DNA of 64,000 bases from assembly GCA_963739345.1 (NCBI GenBank), contig CAVUAA010000001.1:620001-684000 (forward strand), written 5' to 3'. The notes below the pieces were generated by a model. It did not search any database, was not told the DNA's origin, and saw only the letters and a program-made list of their open reading frames with translations. This DNA comes from CAVUAA01 sp963739345 (GTDB lineage Bacteria; Chlamydiota; Chlamydiia; Chlamydiales; JAFEGQ01). The first letter of the stretch is position 1, and each line of letters starts with the position of its first letter. The position numbers were made by a program, and so were the translations under genes. Below are positions 34,346 through 42,577 of the stretch, piece after piece.

Positions 34346-35166
34346 GCGAGGTACTGATCGAAGGAGCAAAGCTTAAAGCCAAGCTTCTCTTCGAGGCCAG
34401 GAGTGTGGTCGGTGTCGGCCTCTTCAAACCAGTGGAACATCTCGAGATAGCCCGGCGGCATCATCTGCTCAGCAATCTGATCGGGCACCTGCTCGTAGGT
34501 GATCGCCTTCCCAGTCGCCTTGGCGATAGAGGCAGCCATTTCGGTCACCGGAACCTCGGCGCCAAGCCCGAGCGTCTCTCCGGAGAACTTCTCTGGATTG
34601 ATCAGGGCTACAGCCGCAGCCTTGCCAATGTCGCGGACAGCCACGAGGCCGAGCTTTGCGTTCTTGGTCATCGGATAGGCTAAAACCCCGTGCTCTAAGG
34701 TCATCCGGTACTGGGGGGTGTCGAAGTTGTCCATGTAGGAGGTGGGGCGGAGCACTGTCCACTCGAGGCCACTGGCGTGAATCTCCTGCTCAATCTCCCA
34801 CTTCGAATTGAAATGGGGGATGTGGGGGGCGATATCGGCAGTGATCACTGAGCTGTAGACGAGGTGGGGCAGCCCCTCCTCTTCGGCAATCTGAACAAAG
34901 GTCTTTCCACACTCCACCTCTTTTTCAACATAGCCATCCTCGAGGGCGGTGGTGACGAGGAAGGCACCGGAAACACCTTGAAGGGCGTTGCGGATTGACT
35001 CAGGGTCGGTAAGGTCGCCAATGGCCACCTCACATCCAAGCTCCTTTAGCTCTTCTACTCTACTGGGGTTGCGAGTGAAGACACGTACCTTCTCTCCCCT
35101 CTTAAGCAGCTGACACACAACGGCATGCCCCTGATTCCCTGACGCCCCAATAACTAGAAAAACCAT
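34309..35166 (-). CDS. NmrA-like NAD(P)-binding protein
   Basis: 285 residues. Atypical short-chain dehydrogenase fold with GASGNQGHAV at the N-terminus (GxxGxxG), VRVFTRNP with the basic residues of NADP preference, and the NmrA-like continuation VAIGDLTDPESI. The catalytic Tyr/Lys pair of classical members is not evident, so it may be a redox sensor rather than an enzyme. ATG 35166 follows GGAGG. Physiological role unknown. Confidence 0.8.
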   Translation of the reverse strand: MVFLVIGASGNQGHAVVCQLLKRGEKVRVFTRNPSRVEELKELGCEVAIGDLTDPESIRNALQGVSGAFLVTTALEDGYVEKEVECGKTFVQIAEEEGLPHLVYSSVITADIAPHIPHFNSKWEIEQEIHASGLEWTVLRPTSYMDNFDTPQYRMTLEHGVLAYPMTKNAKLGLVAVRDIGKAAAVALINPEKFSGETLGLGAEVPVTEMAASIAKATGKAITYEQVPDQIAEQMMPPGYLEMFHWFEEADTDHTPGLEEKLGFKLCSFDQYLAYADWAKAMASK

Positions 35167-35184
35167 TAGATACCTCCCTGTTCT

Positions 35185-35862
35185 TCAATTAATTACAGGA
35201 GGTGTAATTGATCGCAAGGACCTGAAACTATTATTTCCGATGATCAAATGGTCGTGAAACTTAATCTGCAACAGCTCAGCGGCTTGTGAAAGGAAGAGCG
35301 TCACCTCTTTATCTTCTTCAGAGGGGGTGGGATCGCCGGAGGGGTGATTGTGGACGAGGATGAGCCCCGCCGCCCCGTGGCGGATGGCGGGGCGGAACAC
35401 CTCGCGAGGGTGAACAATCACCTCGGTGAGCGTCCCAACGGCCACCGTCTCGAGGGTGATGAGCCGACACTTGGCATCGAGGAGGAGAACAACGAAGTGT
35501 TCCTGCGTGGCCCCCTCCAGCCGGTTGCGAACAAGGGCATAGGCCGCCTCTGGCGAGGCGATCTTTTGGCGTACATCTCGTGAGTGGTTGATGCGAGAAG
35601 AGAGGGCGAGGGCGGCGTGGAGCTGAACTGCTTTGGCCGGACCTAGGCCGTCGATCTGGCACAGCTCACTTAAGGTGGCCTCGCTCGGGTTGGGATAGCG
35701 GGCGAGAATCTCCTGAGAGAGGGCAAGGACCGATTTGCCCCGCATCCCTGAGCCCAACACGATTGCAATCAGTTCGGCTGTCGAGAGGGCCTCAGCCCCA
35801 AGGAGCTGGAGCCGCTCGCGGGGGCGATCGTGGGCGGGAAGCTGCCCGATGGTGTAGCTCAT
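35185..35862 (-). CDS. radC: RadC/YicR JAMM-domain protein
   Basis: 225 residues: helix-hairpin-helix (LCQIDGLGPAKAVQL) then the JAB/MPN domain with the metal motif LVHNHPSGDPTPSEED (H-x-H-x7-S-x2-D). The name RadC is historical; its role in repair is doubtful. ATG overlaps the hflX stop by 4 nt. Confidence 0.92.
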   Translation of the reverse strand: MSYTIGQLPAHDRPRERLQLLGAEALSTAELIAIVLGSGMRGKSVLALSQEILARYPNPSEATLSELCQIDGLGPAKAVQLHAALALSSRINHSRDVRQKIASPEAAYALVRNRLEGATQEHFVVLLLDAKCRLITLETVAVGTLTEVIVHPREVFRPAIRHGAAGLILVHNHPSGDPTPSEEDKEVTLFLSQAAELLQIKFHDHLIIGNNSFRSLRSITPPVIN

Positions 35863-37130
35863 GGGATCGTGTAACTCTCCACCTTGCGGACGAGGTCTAC
35901 GGGAATCCGGATATGGAGAACCACATCGTTCTCCTCATACTCCTGCTCAATCACCTCGCCCAAACGGATCAGCTCAGAGACCAGCGCATACTCGCTCTGC
36001 GGGATCCGGACGTGCACCTCTTGGCGCAGAGCCGTCAGCTCCTCAACCATCCGGGCGGCAAGGTCATCAAAACCACTCCCCTCTTTTGCCGAGATCTGCA
36101 CGGTCTTTGTGTGGAGAGTGCGGAGGCGCAAGAGCATCCCCTTGTCCGCCTGGTCGCACTTGTTGAGGAGGGTGAGGGTAGGCTTGCCGACGGCGCCAAG
36201 TTCCTTTAGCACTTCCAAAGTGGCCGCCGCTTGCTCGTGAGCCACTGGACTCGACGCATCAACCACATGGAGCAAGATGTCGGCGTAGACCGCCTCATCG
36301 AGGGTACTCTTGAAGGCGGCCACCAGTTGGTGAGGGAGCTTCCGGATGAAGCCCACCGTATCAATGAGGAGGATCTCCTGGTTGTTGGGGAGGAGGTACT
36401 TCCTTGTGGTGGTGTCGAGAGTGGCGAAGAGCTGATCTTCAACCAATACGCCAGCTTCCGTCAGCGCGTTGAGGAGAGTGGACTTGCCCGCGTTGGTGTA
36501 ACCGACGATCGCAAAGGTGGGCATCCCCGCCCTATCGCGCGCCTGCCGCTGCGTCTGCCGGTGGCGGCGCACCTCATCTAGCTGGCGGAGGAGATGAGCT
36601 TCCTTATCTGTGAGCATCCGACGGTCGAGCTCGATCTGCTTCTCCCCCTCACCCTTCACCGCCAGGCCACCACCCCGCTGCCGCGAGAGATGAGTCCACA
36701 AGTTCTTCAAGCGGGGAAGCTCATAGCGAATGCGAGCCAGCTCCACCTGCAGGCGAGCCTCCTTGGTGCGCGCATGCTTCTGAAATACCCCTAAGATCAC
36801 CTCTCGCCGCTCAAGCACAGTCCGCCCAAAAAACTTCTCAAGGTTGCGCTGCTGACTAGGAGCTAGCTCCTCGTCCCAAATGATCGCGTCCACATCGAGC
36901 GTATCGGCTATTACCTTTAGCTCCTCCACCTTCCCCTTTCCAAGATAGGTTGCTCGGTCAATCGTTCGCAAAGAGCAGGGCTCCATCGCCGCCGTCTCCA
37001 CCCCGTAGGTTTCGACCAAACGGGAGAGCTCTTCGAGATGCTCTTTACAAGTGGGAATGTCACGTGCTCGAAGATAGCAGCCGACCAAAAGAGCGGTCGA
37101 CTGTTTAGAAGTGGAGTGTAAGTCCGTCAT
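35859..37130 (-). CDS. hflX: GTPase HflX
   Basis: 423 residues from ATG 37130; the frame is open further upstream but that part overlaps phnP and lacks family similarity. N-terminal HflX domain with the glycine-rich loop (RQRGGGLAVKGEGEKQIE), coiled helices, then the GTPase domain: G1 GYTNAGKST, G3 DTVGFI, G4 NKCD. Ribosome-associated GTPase that splits stalled ribosomes. Adjacent to a phnP-like gene as in Chlamydia. Confidence 0.93.
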   Translation of the reverse strand: MTDLHSTSKQSTALLVGCYLRARDIPTCKEHLEELSRLVETYGVETAAMEPCSLRTIDRATYLGKGKVEELKVIADTLDVDAIIWDEELAPSQQRNLEKFFGRTVLERREVILGVFQKHARTKEARLQVELARIRYELPRLKNLWTHLSRQRGGGLAVKGEGEKQIELDRRMLTDKEAHLLRQLDEVRRHRQTQRQARDRAGMPTFAIVGYTNAGKSTLLNALTEAGVLVEDQLFATLDTTTRKYLLPNNQEILLIDTVGFIRKLPHQLVAAFKSTLDEAVYADILLHVVDASSPVAHEQAAATLEVLKELGAVGKPTLTLLNKCDQADKGMLLRLRTLHTKTVQISAKEGSGFDDLAARMVEELTALRQEVHVRIPQSEYALVSELIRLGEVIEQEYEENDVVLHIRIPVDLVRKVESYTIP

Positions 37131-37860
37131 AGGCGAGTTGAAAACCTTCTGGTAGTTCTTGGTTTGTGATCTCGTGATCGAGGTCGTGGGACATGTGGAT
37201 GAACCAGGTCTCTTCGGCCCCCACCCTTTGTCCAAAAGCGATCGCCTGCTCAACAGTAAGATGGAGGGGAGATGGATTGTGACGAAGCGCGCTCAAGACT
37301 AGTCGCTTCACCCCCTTGAGGTCATCAAAAATCGTCTCCTCATAGTCACCCACGTCGGAGAGATAGGCGAGGTCGCCAAAGCGATAGCCGTTAACCGGCA
37401 TCCCCCCCTGCGCGAACGTCATGTAGCCGATCTTCACCCCGCAAAACTCGATTGCTCCCCGCTTCCCAGGCAACACTGTAAAATCAAACTGCGCCCGCTT
37501 CCGAAAGAGATACTCGTGCCGCAGCTTGAGCTCGCCTAACGTCAACTCTGAAAGCAGACAGGGCAGCGCCTTTTGGTGGCGAAAAGAAAAGGCGCGCAGT
37601 TCATCGAGCCCCGCAATGTGATCGTAGTGGGGGTGGGTGAGAAGCACGCCGTCGAGATCATCGACCCCAAACTTCAACGCCTGCTGCCGCAGATCGGGAC
37701 CCGCATCGATCAACAGCCGCTTCCCCCCAATCGTCACCATAGCCGACGTCCTGAGCCGCTTGTTGTTGGGATCAGCCGAATGACAAACCGGACAAGGACA
37801 CCCAACCACCGGAATCCCCATCGAATTCCCCGTTCCCAGAAAACGAATCTCCCCCATCAC
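37105..37860 (-). CDS. PhnP-like metallo-beta-lactamase-fold hydrolase
   Basis: 251 residues. Starts with the family's FLGTGNSMGIPVVGCPCPVC and has the zinc motif LTHPHYDHIAGLDEL (HxHxDH), further ligands LSDVGDYEE and the C-terminal HMSHDLDHE. Members hydrolyse cyclic phosphodiesters (PhnP) or lipoate-related substrates; the exact substrate is not evident. Overlaps hflX by 26 bp and the upstream hypothetical by 4 bp. Same order as the chlamydial hflX-phnP pair. Confidence 0.87.
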   Translation of the reverse strand: MMGEIRFLGTGNSMGIPVVGCPCPVCHSADPNNKRLRTSAMVTIGGKRLLIDAGPDLRQQALKFGVDDLDGVLLTHPHYDHIAGLDELRAFSFRHQKALPCLLSELTLGELKLRHEYLFRKRAQFDFTVLPGKRGAIEFCGVKIGYMTFAQGGMPVNGYRFGDLAYLSDVGDYEETIFDDLKGVKRLVLSALRHNPSPLHLTVEQAIAFGQRVGAEETWFIHMSHDLDHEITNQELPEGFQLAYDGLTLHF

Positions 37861-38378
37861 TGCCCTCGCACAAAGAGTCGCTGCGCCTCATGACCCACCC
37901 CGGGAAGGTGAAAGTAGGTCCAGCTCCCCTGCCCCTCCACCCGGCAAAGCTGCCCGTCGGGAGAAAACTCCACCCGCAGTACCCGCCGTGGGCTCACCGC
38001 CGCCGCGAACCGACCGGCTGGGTCGAGCGTAAGTAACAACGTCGGCACTCGGGCCCCCTCAAAATGACACGCCAGCTCATCGGCTTTGCGCACACTCCTC
38101 TCCCCCGCAATCATCTCATAAAAGGCCGCATACATCTCCGGTCGCACCTCATGGTGCCGCCGCGCCGCATCGTAGAAATCGACTCGGCTAAAGACCCACG
38201 CCCGCTGCAGTTCAGACTCGGTCAGCTGCAACTCCTCAGTCAGAATACCGGGCGCTAAAACCACCCGCATTCCCAACCGTCGCCCAAACGCCGGCTTCCC
38301 CACGATCACTCCTACCGCAACCGCGCCCAACACCGCTGCAGCACCAACTAGAAGGAGAAGTTTTCGAATCTCTAACAT
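37857..38378 (-). CDS. Hypothetical membrane-anchored protein
   Basis: 173 residues from ATG 38378. One N-terminal hydrophobic segment (LLLLVGAAAVLGAVAVGVIVG) suggests a signal anchor; the rest is soluble and mixed. In-frame reading continues upstream to 38423 but the hydrophobic start fits better at 38378. No family recognised. It overlaps the PhnP-like gene by 4 bp and so opens the phnP-hflX-radC operon; divergent from the FAD oxidoreductase. Confidence 0.6.
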   Translation of the reverse strand: MLEIRKLLLLVGAAAVLGAVAVGVIVGKPAFGRRLGMRVVLAPGILTEELQLTESELQRAWVFSRVDFYDAARRHHEVRPEMYAAFYEMIAGERSVRKADELACHFEGARVPTLLLTLDPAGRFAAAVSPRRVLRVEFSPDGQLCRVEGQGSWTYFHLPGVGHEAQRLFVRGQ

Positions 38379-38439
38379 TCCCCCTATTCTACTCCTCACC
38401 CCTCTTGACGGCAAGCCCCTCACCCCTCATCCTCTTTCT

Positions 38440-39291
38440 ATGAACGTTCTCGTCCGCGGCGCTGGATTTGCAGGGCTCGCCACCTGTTGGTACCTACTCG
38501 AAGCTGGCCACCAGGTCTCCCTCTACGACCCCAAAGGGATCGGCGGGGGCGCCTCTGGCGTCTCGCCAGGCCTCCTCCACCGCTACCCCGGCTCCAAGCC
38601 CCGCCGCGCCGACGACAGCCTCACCCGCGAACTGCTCGCCATTGCCGGCCCCACGTCTCACACCCCCAAACCCATCCTCCGCCTCCCCCAATCCCCCGAA
38701 CAGGAACAAGCCTTCCGCACCCTCGCCACCAGGTACGACGACCTCTCCTACGACCGCGGCCTCCTCATCCACTCCGCCCTCACCGTCCACCCTCTTCCCT
38801 ACTTACAAGGCCTCTGGCAAGCATGCCTTGCCCGCGGTGCAACCTACGGCGAAACTCCCTCTGACCTCGAAATCCTCGCCATCGGTGCTGCAAGCGACCT
38901 CGTCACCCCCATCAAAGGCCAGGTGCTCCGTCTCCAGTGGCCCGATATTCCTCCCCTCCCCTACAACCTCATCGGCCGCAAATACCTCGTCATGGGCGAC
39001 GGATGGTGCGAAATAGGTGCCACCTACGAGCACAATTTCACCTCCCCCGCCCCCGACCTCCCCACCGCCAAATCCCTCCTCCTCCCCGACGCCATTTCCA
39101 TGGTCCCTGAACTCGAAAACACCCCCATTCTCGACTGCCGAGCTGGCGTCCGCGCCTCGCCTCCTGGCCACTTCCCCCCTATCATCAAGCAGCTCGACGA
39201 CCGCCGTTGGCTTTACACCGGCCTCGGCTCTAAAGGGCTCCTCTACCACGCCACCTTCGCCAAGCAGCTCGTCTCACTCCTACCCACATGA
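38440..39291 (+). CDS. FAD-dependent oxidoreductase (D-amino-acid-dehydrogenase type)
   Basis: 283 residues. Rossmann motif VLVRGAGFAGLATCWYLLEAG (GxGxxG) at the N-terminus, a DAO-family core, and the C-terminal LDCRAGVRAS...RWLYTGLGSKGLLYHA region typical of DadA/ThiO/MnmC-like FAD enzymes. It is shorter than most (about 370). Its place beside phnP/hflX and near mdh matches, from memory, C. trachomatis CT375 (predicted D-amino acid dehydrogenase). The stop codon is part of a long palindrome. Substrate unknown. Confidence 0.78.
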   Translation: MNVLVRGAGFAGLATCWYLLEAGHQVSLYDPKGIGGGASGVSPGLLHRYPGSKPRRADDSLTRELLAIAGPTSHTPKPILRLPQSPEQEQAFRTLATRYDDLSYDRGLLIHSALTVHPLPYLQGLWQACLARGATYGETPSDLEILAIGAASDLVTPIKGQVLRLQWPDIPPLPYNLIGRKYLVMGDGWCEIGATYEHNFTSPAPDLPTAKSLLLPDAISMVPELENTPILDCRAGVRASPPGHFPPIIKQLDDRRWLYTGLGSKGLLYHATFAKQLVSLLPT

Positions 39292-39346
39292 GTTTTCATG
39301 TTTTCATGTCTGACACGAACGTGTCAGACATGAAAACATGAAAACT
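39291..39346. repeat. Perfect 56-bp palindrome, left partner of the RAYT
   Basis: Two 27-nt arms with a 2-nt centre (AA); the first base is the last base of the upstream stop codon. The inner 44 bp, with GTCTGACACG as the inner stem, are identical to the palindrome at 40355-40414. Five pairs from the outer end of the shared part it has a T-A pair where the other has G-C. Probably a REP-like substrate of the transposase at 39382-40320 and possibly a terminator. Confidence 0.9.
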
Positions 39347-39381
39347 CTGTCTAGCGGGTATGCAATGTCAAAAATCTAATG

Positions 39382-40320
39382 CTAAGAATAGAGGGCGTTG
39401 CGCAAAGCGTTGAGTTCGTCCCGAACATCGGGAGAATCAAGAAGCTTACGCGTGATTCGCGTAGCCCCCTTACTCACAGAGCTGGCTCCTTGCCCAAAGT
39501 AGACAGCGAGCTCCTCGAGGGTAACTCCTCGCACCTCTTTTGCTAAATAGGCGGTCATCGCTCGAACGTGAGAGCTTCGCAAGTCCCGTTCACCAGCCTG
39601 AAGCGACGCAGGCTCACATTTATAGTGTCGACCTACGACGTCTAGTAAAGACTCAACGGTGATCTTCTTCCTGTGATCGGCCAACTTTGTCTGTTTAGCA
39701 ACTTGATCGATAAACACTTCACCACCGAGAATCCCCTCTCGGTGGGCCCTGAGAAAATCAATCAACTCCTCTTGGCCAATACCACCCAACACAAAATCAT
39801 TATAATGGCTGATCTGTTCCTCTTTTGACCGACCAAAATATTTCAGGCCGCGCTCTTTGGCAAGCCAAGCAAATGCTGTCTGATCGAGGTAGGCAGAATG
39901 GCTACTCCATCGGTAGTCCTGGGGTGCCTCTGCAAGGCCCGCCCTCACCGGGTTCAGGTGGATATAGCGAATGAGATGACGAAGATAGATCTCCCCGCCG
40001 ACCAGTAGCGACTGAAAACGCGCTTGGAAGAGATGCCCCCTAGTCTCGTACTTACGATTAAAATAGCGGCTGTAGCGCCCGGCTACCGTCTGGAAAATTT
40101 CCGATAGTGATATTTCCTCTACCTCAACAGCTAGGTGCAGGTGATTGGTCATGAAGCAAAAAGCGACCACCTTAAATCCGTACCGCACCACACCCTCTTG
40201 GATCAATAGGCAGAGGCGGCTGCGATCAGCATCCGATTGAAAGATGTCCTGCCCGTTATTACCACGCAGCATCACGTGATGGGTCGCTCCTGGAAAATGG
40301 TGTCGAGGTGGTCTTGGCAC
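39382..40320 (-). CDS. REP-associated tyrosine transposase (RAYT) with C-terminal HTH
   Basis: 312 residues. Y1_Tnp/IS200-like nuclease domain at residues 1-150: PRHHFPGATHHVMLRGN start, FMTNHLHLAV with the HxH metal motif, a candidate catalytic Tyr in GRYSRYFNRKY, and RYIHLNPVRAGL. The second half (about 230-300) resembles the C-terminal DnaA-type helix-turn-helix found in many RAYTs (DLRSSHVRAMTAYLAKEVRG). RAYTs cut single-stranded REP hairpins and are usually single-copy, domesticated genes. Flanked on both sides by near-identical perfect palindromes. The frame is intact. Confidence 0.92.
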   Translation of the reverse strand: MPRPPRHHFPGATHHVMLRGNNGQDIFQSDADRSRLCLLIQEGVVRYGFKVVAFCFMTNHLHLAVEVEEISLSEIFQTVAGRYSRYFNRKYETRGHLFQARFQSLLVGGEIYLRHLIRYIHLNPVRAGLAEAPQDYRWSSHSAYLDQTAFAWLAKERGLKYFGRSKEEQISHYNDFVLGGIGQEELIDFLRAHREGILGGEVFIDQVAKQTKLADHRKKITVESLLDVVGRHYKCEPASLQAGERDLRSSHVRAMTAYLAKEVRGVTLEELAVYFGQGASSVSKGATRITRKLLDSPDVRDELNALRNALYS

Positions 40321-40354
40321 TTAAATTTTATAAACGACACGCGTACGAAATGCA

Positions 40355-40414
40355 AGAGTTGTCATGTTTTCATGTCTGACACGAACGTGTCAGACATGAA
40401 AACATGACAACTCT
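40355..40414. repeat. Perfect 60-bp palindrome, right partner of the RAYT
   Basis: Two 29-nt arms with the centre AA. Inner 44 bp identical to the palindrome at 39291-39346; one outer base pair differs in a compensated way (G-C here, T-A there). It lies between the RAYT start and the gltA stop. Confidence 0.9.
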
Positions 40415-40428
40415 GCTGGTAGAAAGGG

Positions 40429-41568
40429 TTAGGAGCGGGGTTTGTAGAGGTATTTGGGGCGGATGATGGGGGTGCCCTTGCCAGAGCGGGCTTCGAGACG
40501 CTCATAGACGACCTGGATGGAGATGCCGACACAACGGGCAAGGCCAAAGAGTAGGGTGTAGTAGTCGGGGTAGGAGAAGCCGGCGGCTGAAAGGACACTC
40601 CCAGACATGGCGTCGACGTTGGGATAGGGATTGGTGATTTTAGGGTTTTCCTTGAGAACGCGGGGGCCAGCTTCGCGCAAGCGAAGACCAATTTTAACAA
40701 GGGGGTGGTTGGGAAACATCTCCTCGGCCACATTATACCAAATGGTAGCGCGGGGATCCTCGACGCGAAGGACGGCGTGGCCAAAGCCATAGACAAGCTG
40801 CTTGTTGGCGAGGAGGTCGCGGATCAGGGCTTCTACCTGGTCGGTGGTGGCGTCGGGACCAAGCTTTTCTAAGACTTGTTGGACGAATTCAAGACAGTCC
40901 TGGTTGGCGCGCCCATGACGGGGGCCAGCGAGGGCGCACATGGCGCCAGAAAGGGAGCCGTGCATGTCTGCAAGGCCTGAGGCGATCGCTTTGCCAGTGA
41001 AGGCGGAGAGGTTGCCGCCGCCGTGATCATAGTGGAGGACGTTGAAGAGGCGGAAGATGCGACCAAGGATGTCGGCGTTGCCGTCGGGGACGCGCACTAG
41101 CTGGGTGAAGTTCTCCATGTAGCCGAGCTCAGGCTTGGAAGGAGGTGTTTCGCCCCAGCCGGCGTGATGGTTGATCACTTCAGCGACGAGTTGGGGCGCT
41201 TTGGCGATGACGTTAAGACAATCTTCGCGGTAGTCACCGGTCCCCTCGTGGATGCCGAGGAGGAGGATTGCCATGGAGAAGAGCTTCATCGGATGCCCTT
41301 CGCGAGGAAGAGCTCGGATACCGGCGATGGTTTTGGAAGAGAGGCCAGAGCGTTCCTCTAGAACTGATGAGAAACTCCCCTTCTTACCGTGGTAGAGGAG
41401 GTAGATCACCTCTTCAGGGGCCCACTCATAGACATCTGTGAGTGGGTGGCCTGCATAGATAAGACCCTTCTCTGGATCGACGGATGAGGTGGTGCAGTAG
41501 CCAGTGGGATAGCCCCGCTGGCCGGTCTCAAGATTCTCTTCGGTCACTTCAAATAGCACTTTACCCAA
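40429..41568 (-). CDS. gltA: Citrate synthase
   Basis: 379 residues. The type I (mitochondrial-like) signature is clear: LHYDHGGGNLSAFTGKA, HGSLSGAMCALAGPRHGRANQDCLEF and GFGHAVLRVEDPRA, which contain active-site histidines; the catalytic Asp region lies near the C-terminus. Condenses oxaloacetate and acetyl-CoA. Overlaps the mdh end by 8 bp, so the two TCA enzymes are cotranscribed. Citrate synthase is absent from Chlamydiaceae but present in environmental chlamydiae, consistent with the proposed origin. Confidence 0.93.
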   Translation of the reverse strand: MGKVLFEVTEENLETGQRGYPTGYCTTSSVDPEKGLIYAGHPLTDVYEWAPEEVIYLLYHGKKGSFSSVLEERSGLSSKTIAGIRALPREGHPMKLFSMAILLLGIHEGTGDYREDCLNVIAKAPQLVAEVINHHAGWGETPPSKPELGYMENFTQLVRVPDGNADILGRIFRLFNVLHYDHGGGNLSAFTGKAIASGLADMHGSLSGAMCALAGPRHGRANQDCLEFVQQVLEKLGPDATTDQVEALIRDLLANKQLVYGFGHAVLRVEDPRATIWYNVAEEMFPNHPLVKIGLRLREAGPRVLKENPKITNPYPNVDAMSGSVLSAAGFSYPDYYTLLFGLARCVGISIQVVYERLEARSGKGTPIIRPKYLYKPRS

Positions 41569-42526
41569 GTGTCGCCTCCCTCTCTTCTTTTAATTCCTTT
41601 TCGGTGGCCATCATTTTCTCACGTAAGAAGTCATCCCAGGGGACGCCGGCGATAATTTCAAGATTCCCCTCTCCATCTGATCGGCAAGGAAAGGAGAAGA
41701 TGAGGTCGTTGTCGATGCCATAGGGATTGTTATGTGAGTAAACGCCCATCGAACACCACTCGGTGGGGTTGTAGAGCGACTGAATCGCATCAATTGCCCC
41801 GTTGGCGGCAGAGGCAGCTGACGATTTGCCGCGGGCTGCGATGATGGCAGCGCCCCGCTTTTGCACGGTGGTGAGGAACTCTCCTTCGAGCCACTTTCGA
41901 TCAGAAATGACCGAGGTGGCCGGCTTGCCGCCGATCTTGGCATTGACGAAATCGGGCACCTGCGTGCTCGAGTGGTTGCCCCAAATGGCAACGTTGGTCA
42001 CGTCGCGCACAGGAACGCCTGCTTTGAGGGCAAGCTGGATCGCTGCTCGATTTTCATCGAGGCGAGTCATGGCAAAAAAGTGCTCTGGAGGTAGGTCTGG
42101 AGCGTTTTTGGCGCAGATGAGGGCGTTGGTATTGCAGGGATTGCCCACCACCAAAACACGCACATCACGACTAGCGACTGCATTGAGAGCTTTACCCTGC
42201 TCGACGAAGATTTTTGCATTTCCTTCCAGCAGGTCTTTCCGCTCCATCCCTGGACCGCGGGGCTTAGCTCCGACTAGCAGCGCCAGATCGACCCCTTTGA
42301 ACACCTTGTGAGGGTCGCTTCCGATCACCACCTCTTCAAGGAGGGGGAAGGCGCAATCTTGCAGCTCCATTACCACTCCCTTCAACGCGTCGAGAGCCTG
42401 AGGGACCTCCAAAATGTGAAGGGCAACGGGCTGGTCGACGCCCAGCATCTCACCGCTCGCAATCCTGAAGAGGAGGTTGTAAGCGATCTGACCCGCACCT
42501 CCTGTCACCGCAATTCGCTTCACCAT
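41561..42526 (-). CDS. mdh: Malate dehydrogenase
   Basis: 321 residues from ATG 42526 (GAGGAG upstream; an in-frame GTG precedes it). NAD-binding VTGGAGQIAYNLLFRIA, VGAKPRGPGMERKDLL with the substrate arginines, VGNPCNTNALI, the DENR block and catalytic His in AIWGNHSSTQVPD: the dimeric, cytosolic-type MDH as in Chlamydia. Interconverts malate and oxaloacetate. First gene of an mdh-gltA operon. Confidence 0.96.
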   Translation of the reverse strand: MVKRIAVTGGAGQIAYNLLFRIASGEMLGVDQPVALHILEVPQALDALKGVVMELQDCAFPLLEEVVIGSDPHKVFKGVDLALLVGAKPRGPGMERKDLLEGNAKIFVEQGKALNAVASRDVRVLVVGNPCNTNALICAKNAPDLPPEHFFAMTRLDENRAAIQLALKAGVPVRDVTNVAIWGNHSSTQVPDFVNAKIGGKPATSVISDRKWLEGEFLTTVQKRGAAIIAARGKSSAASAANGAIDAIQSLYNPTEWCSMGVYSHNNPYGIDNDLIFSFPCRSDGEGNLEIIAGVPWDDFLREKMMATEKELKEEREATLG

Positions 42527-42577
42527 CACAACTCCTCTTTCAACAGTACTCTAATCAGGAATGACGAATCTAGCAAA

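Noticed and set aside
39291..40414. CRISPR array
   Set aside because: Only two palindromes with a gene between them; no regularly spaced repeats anywhere in the window.
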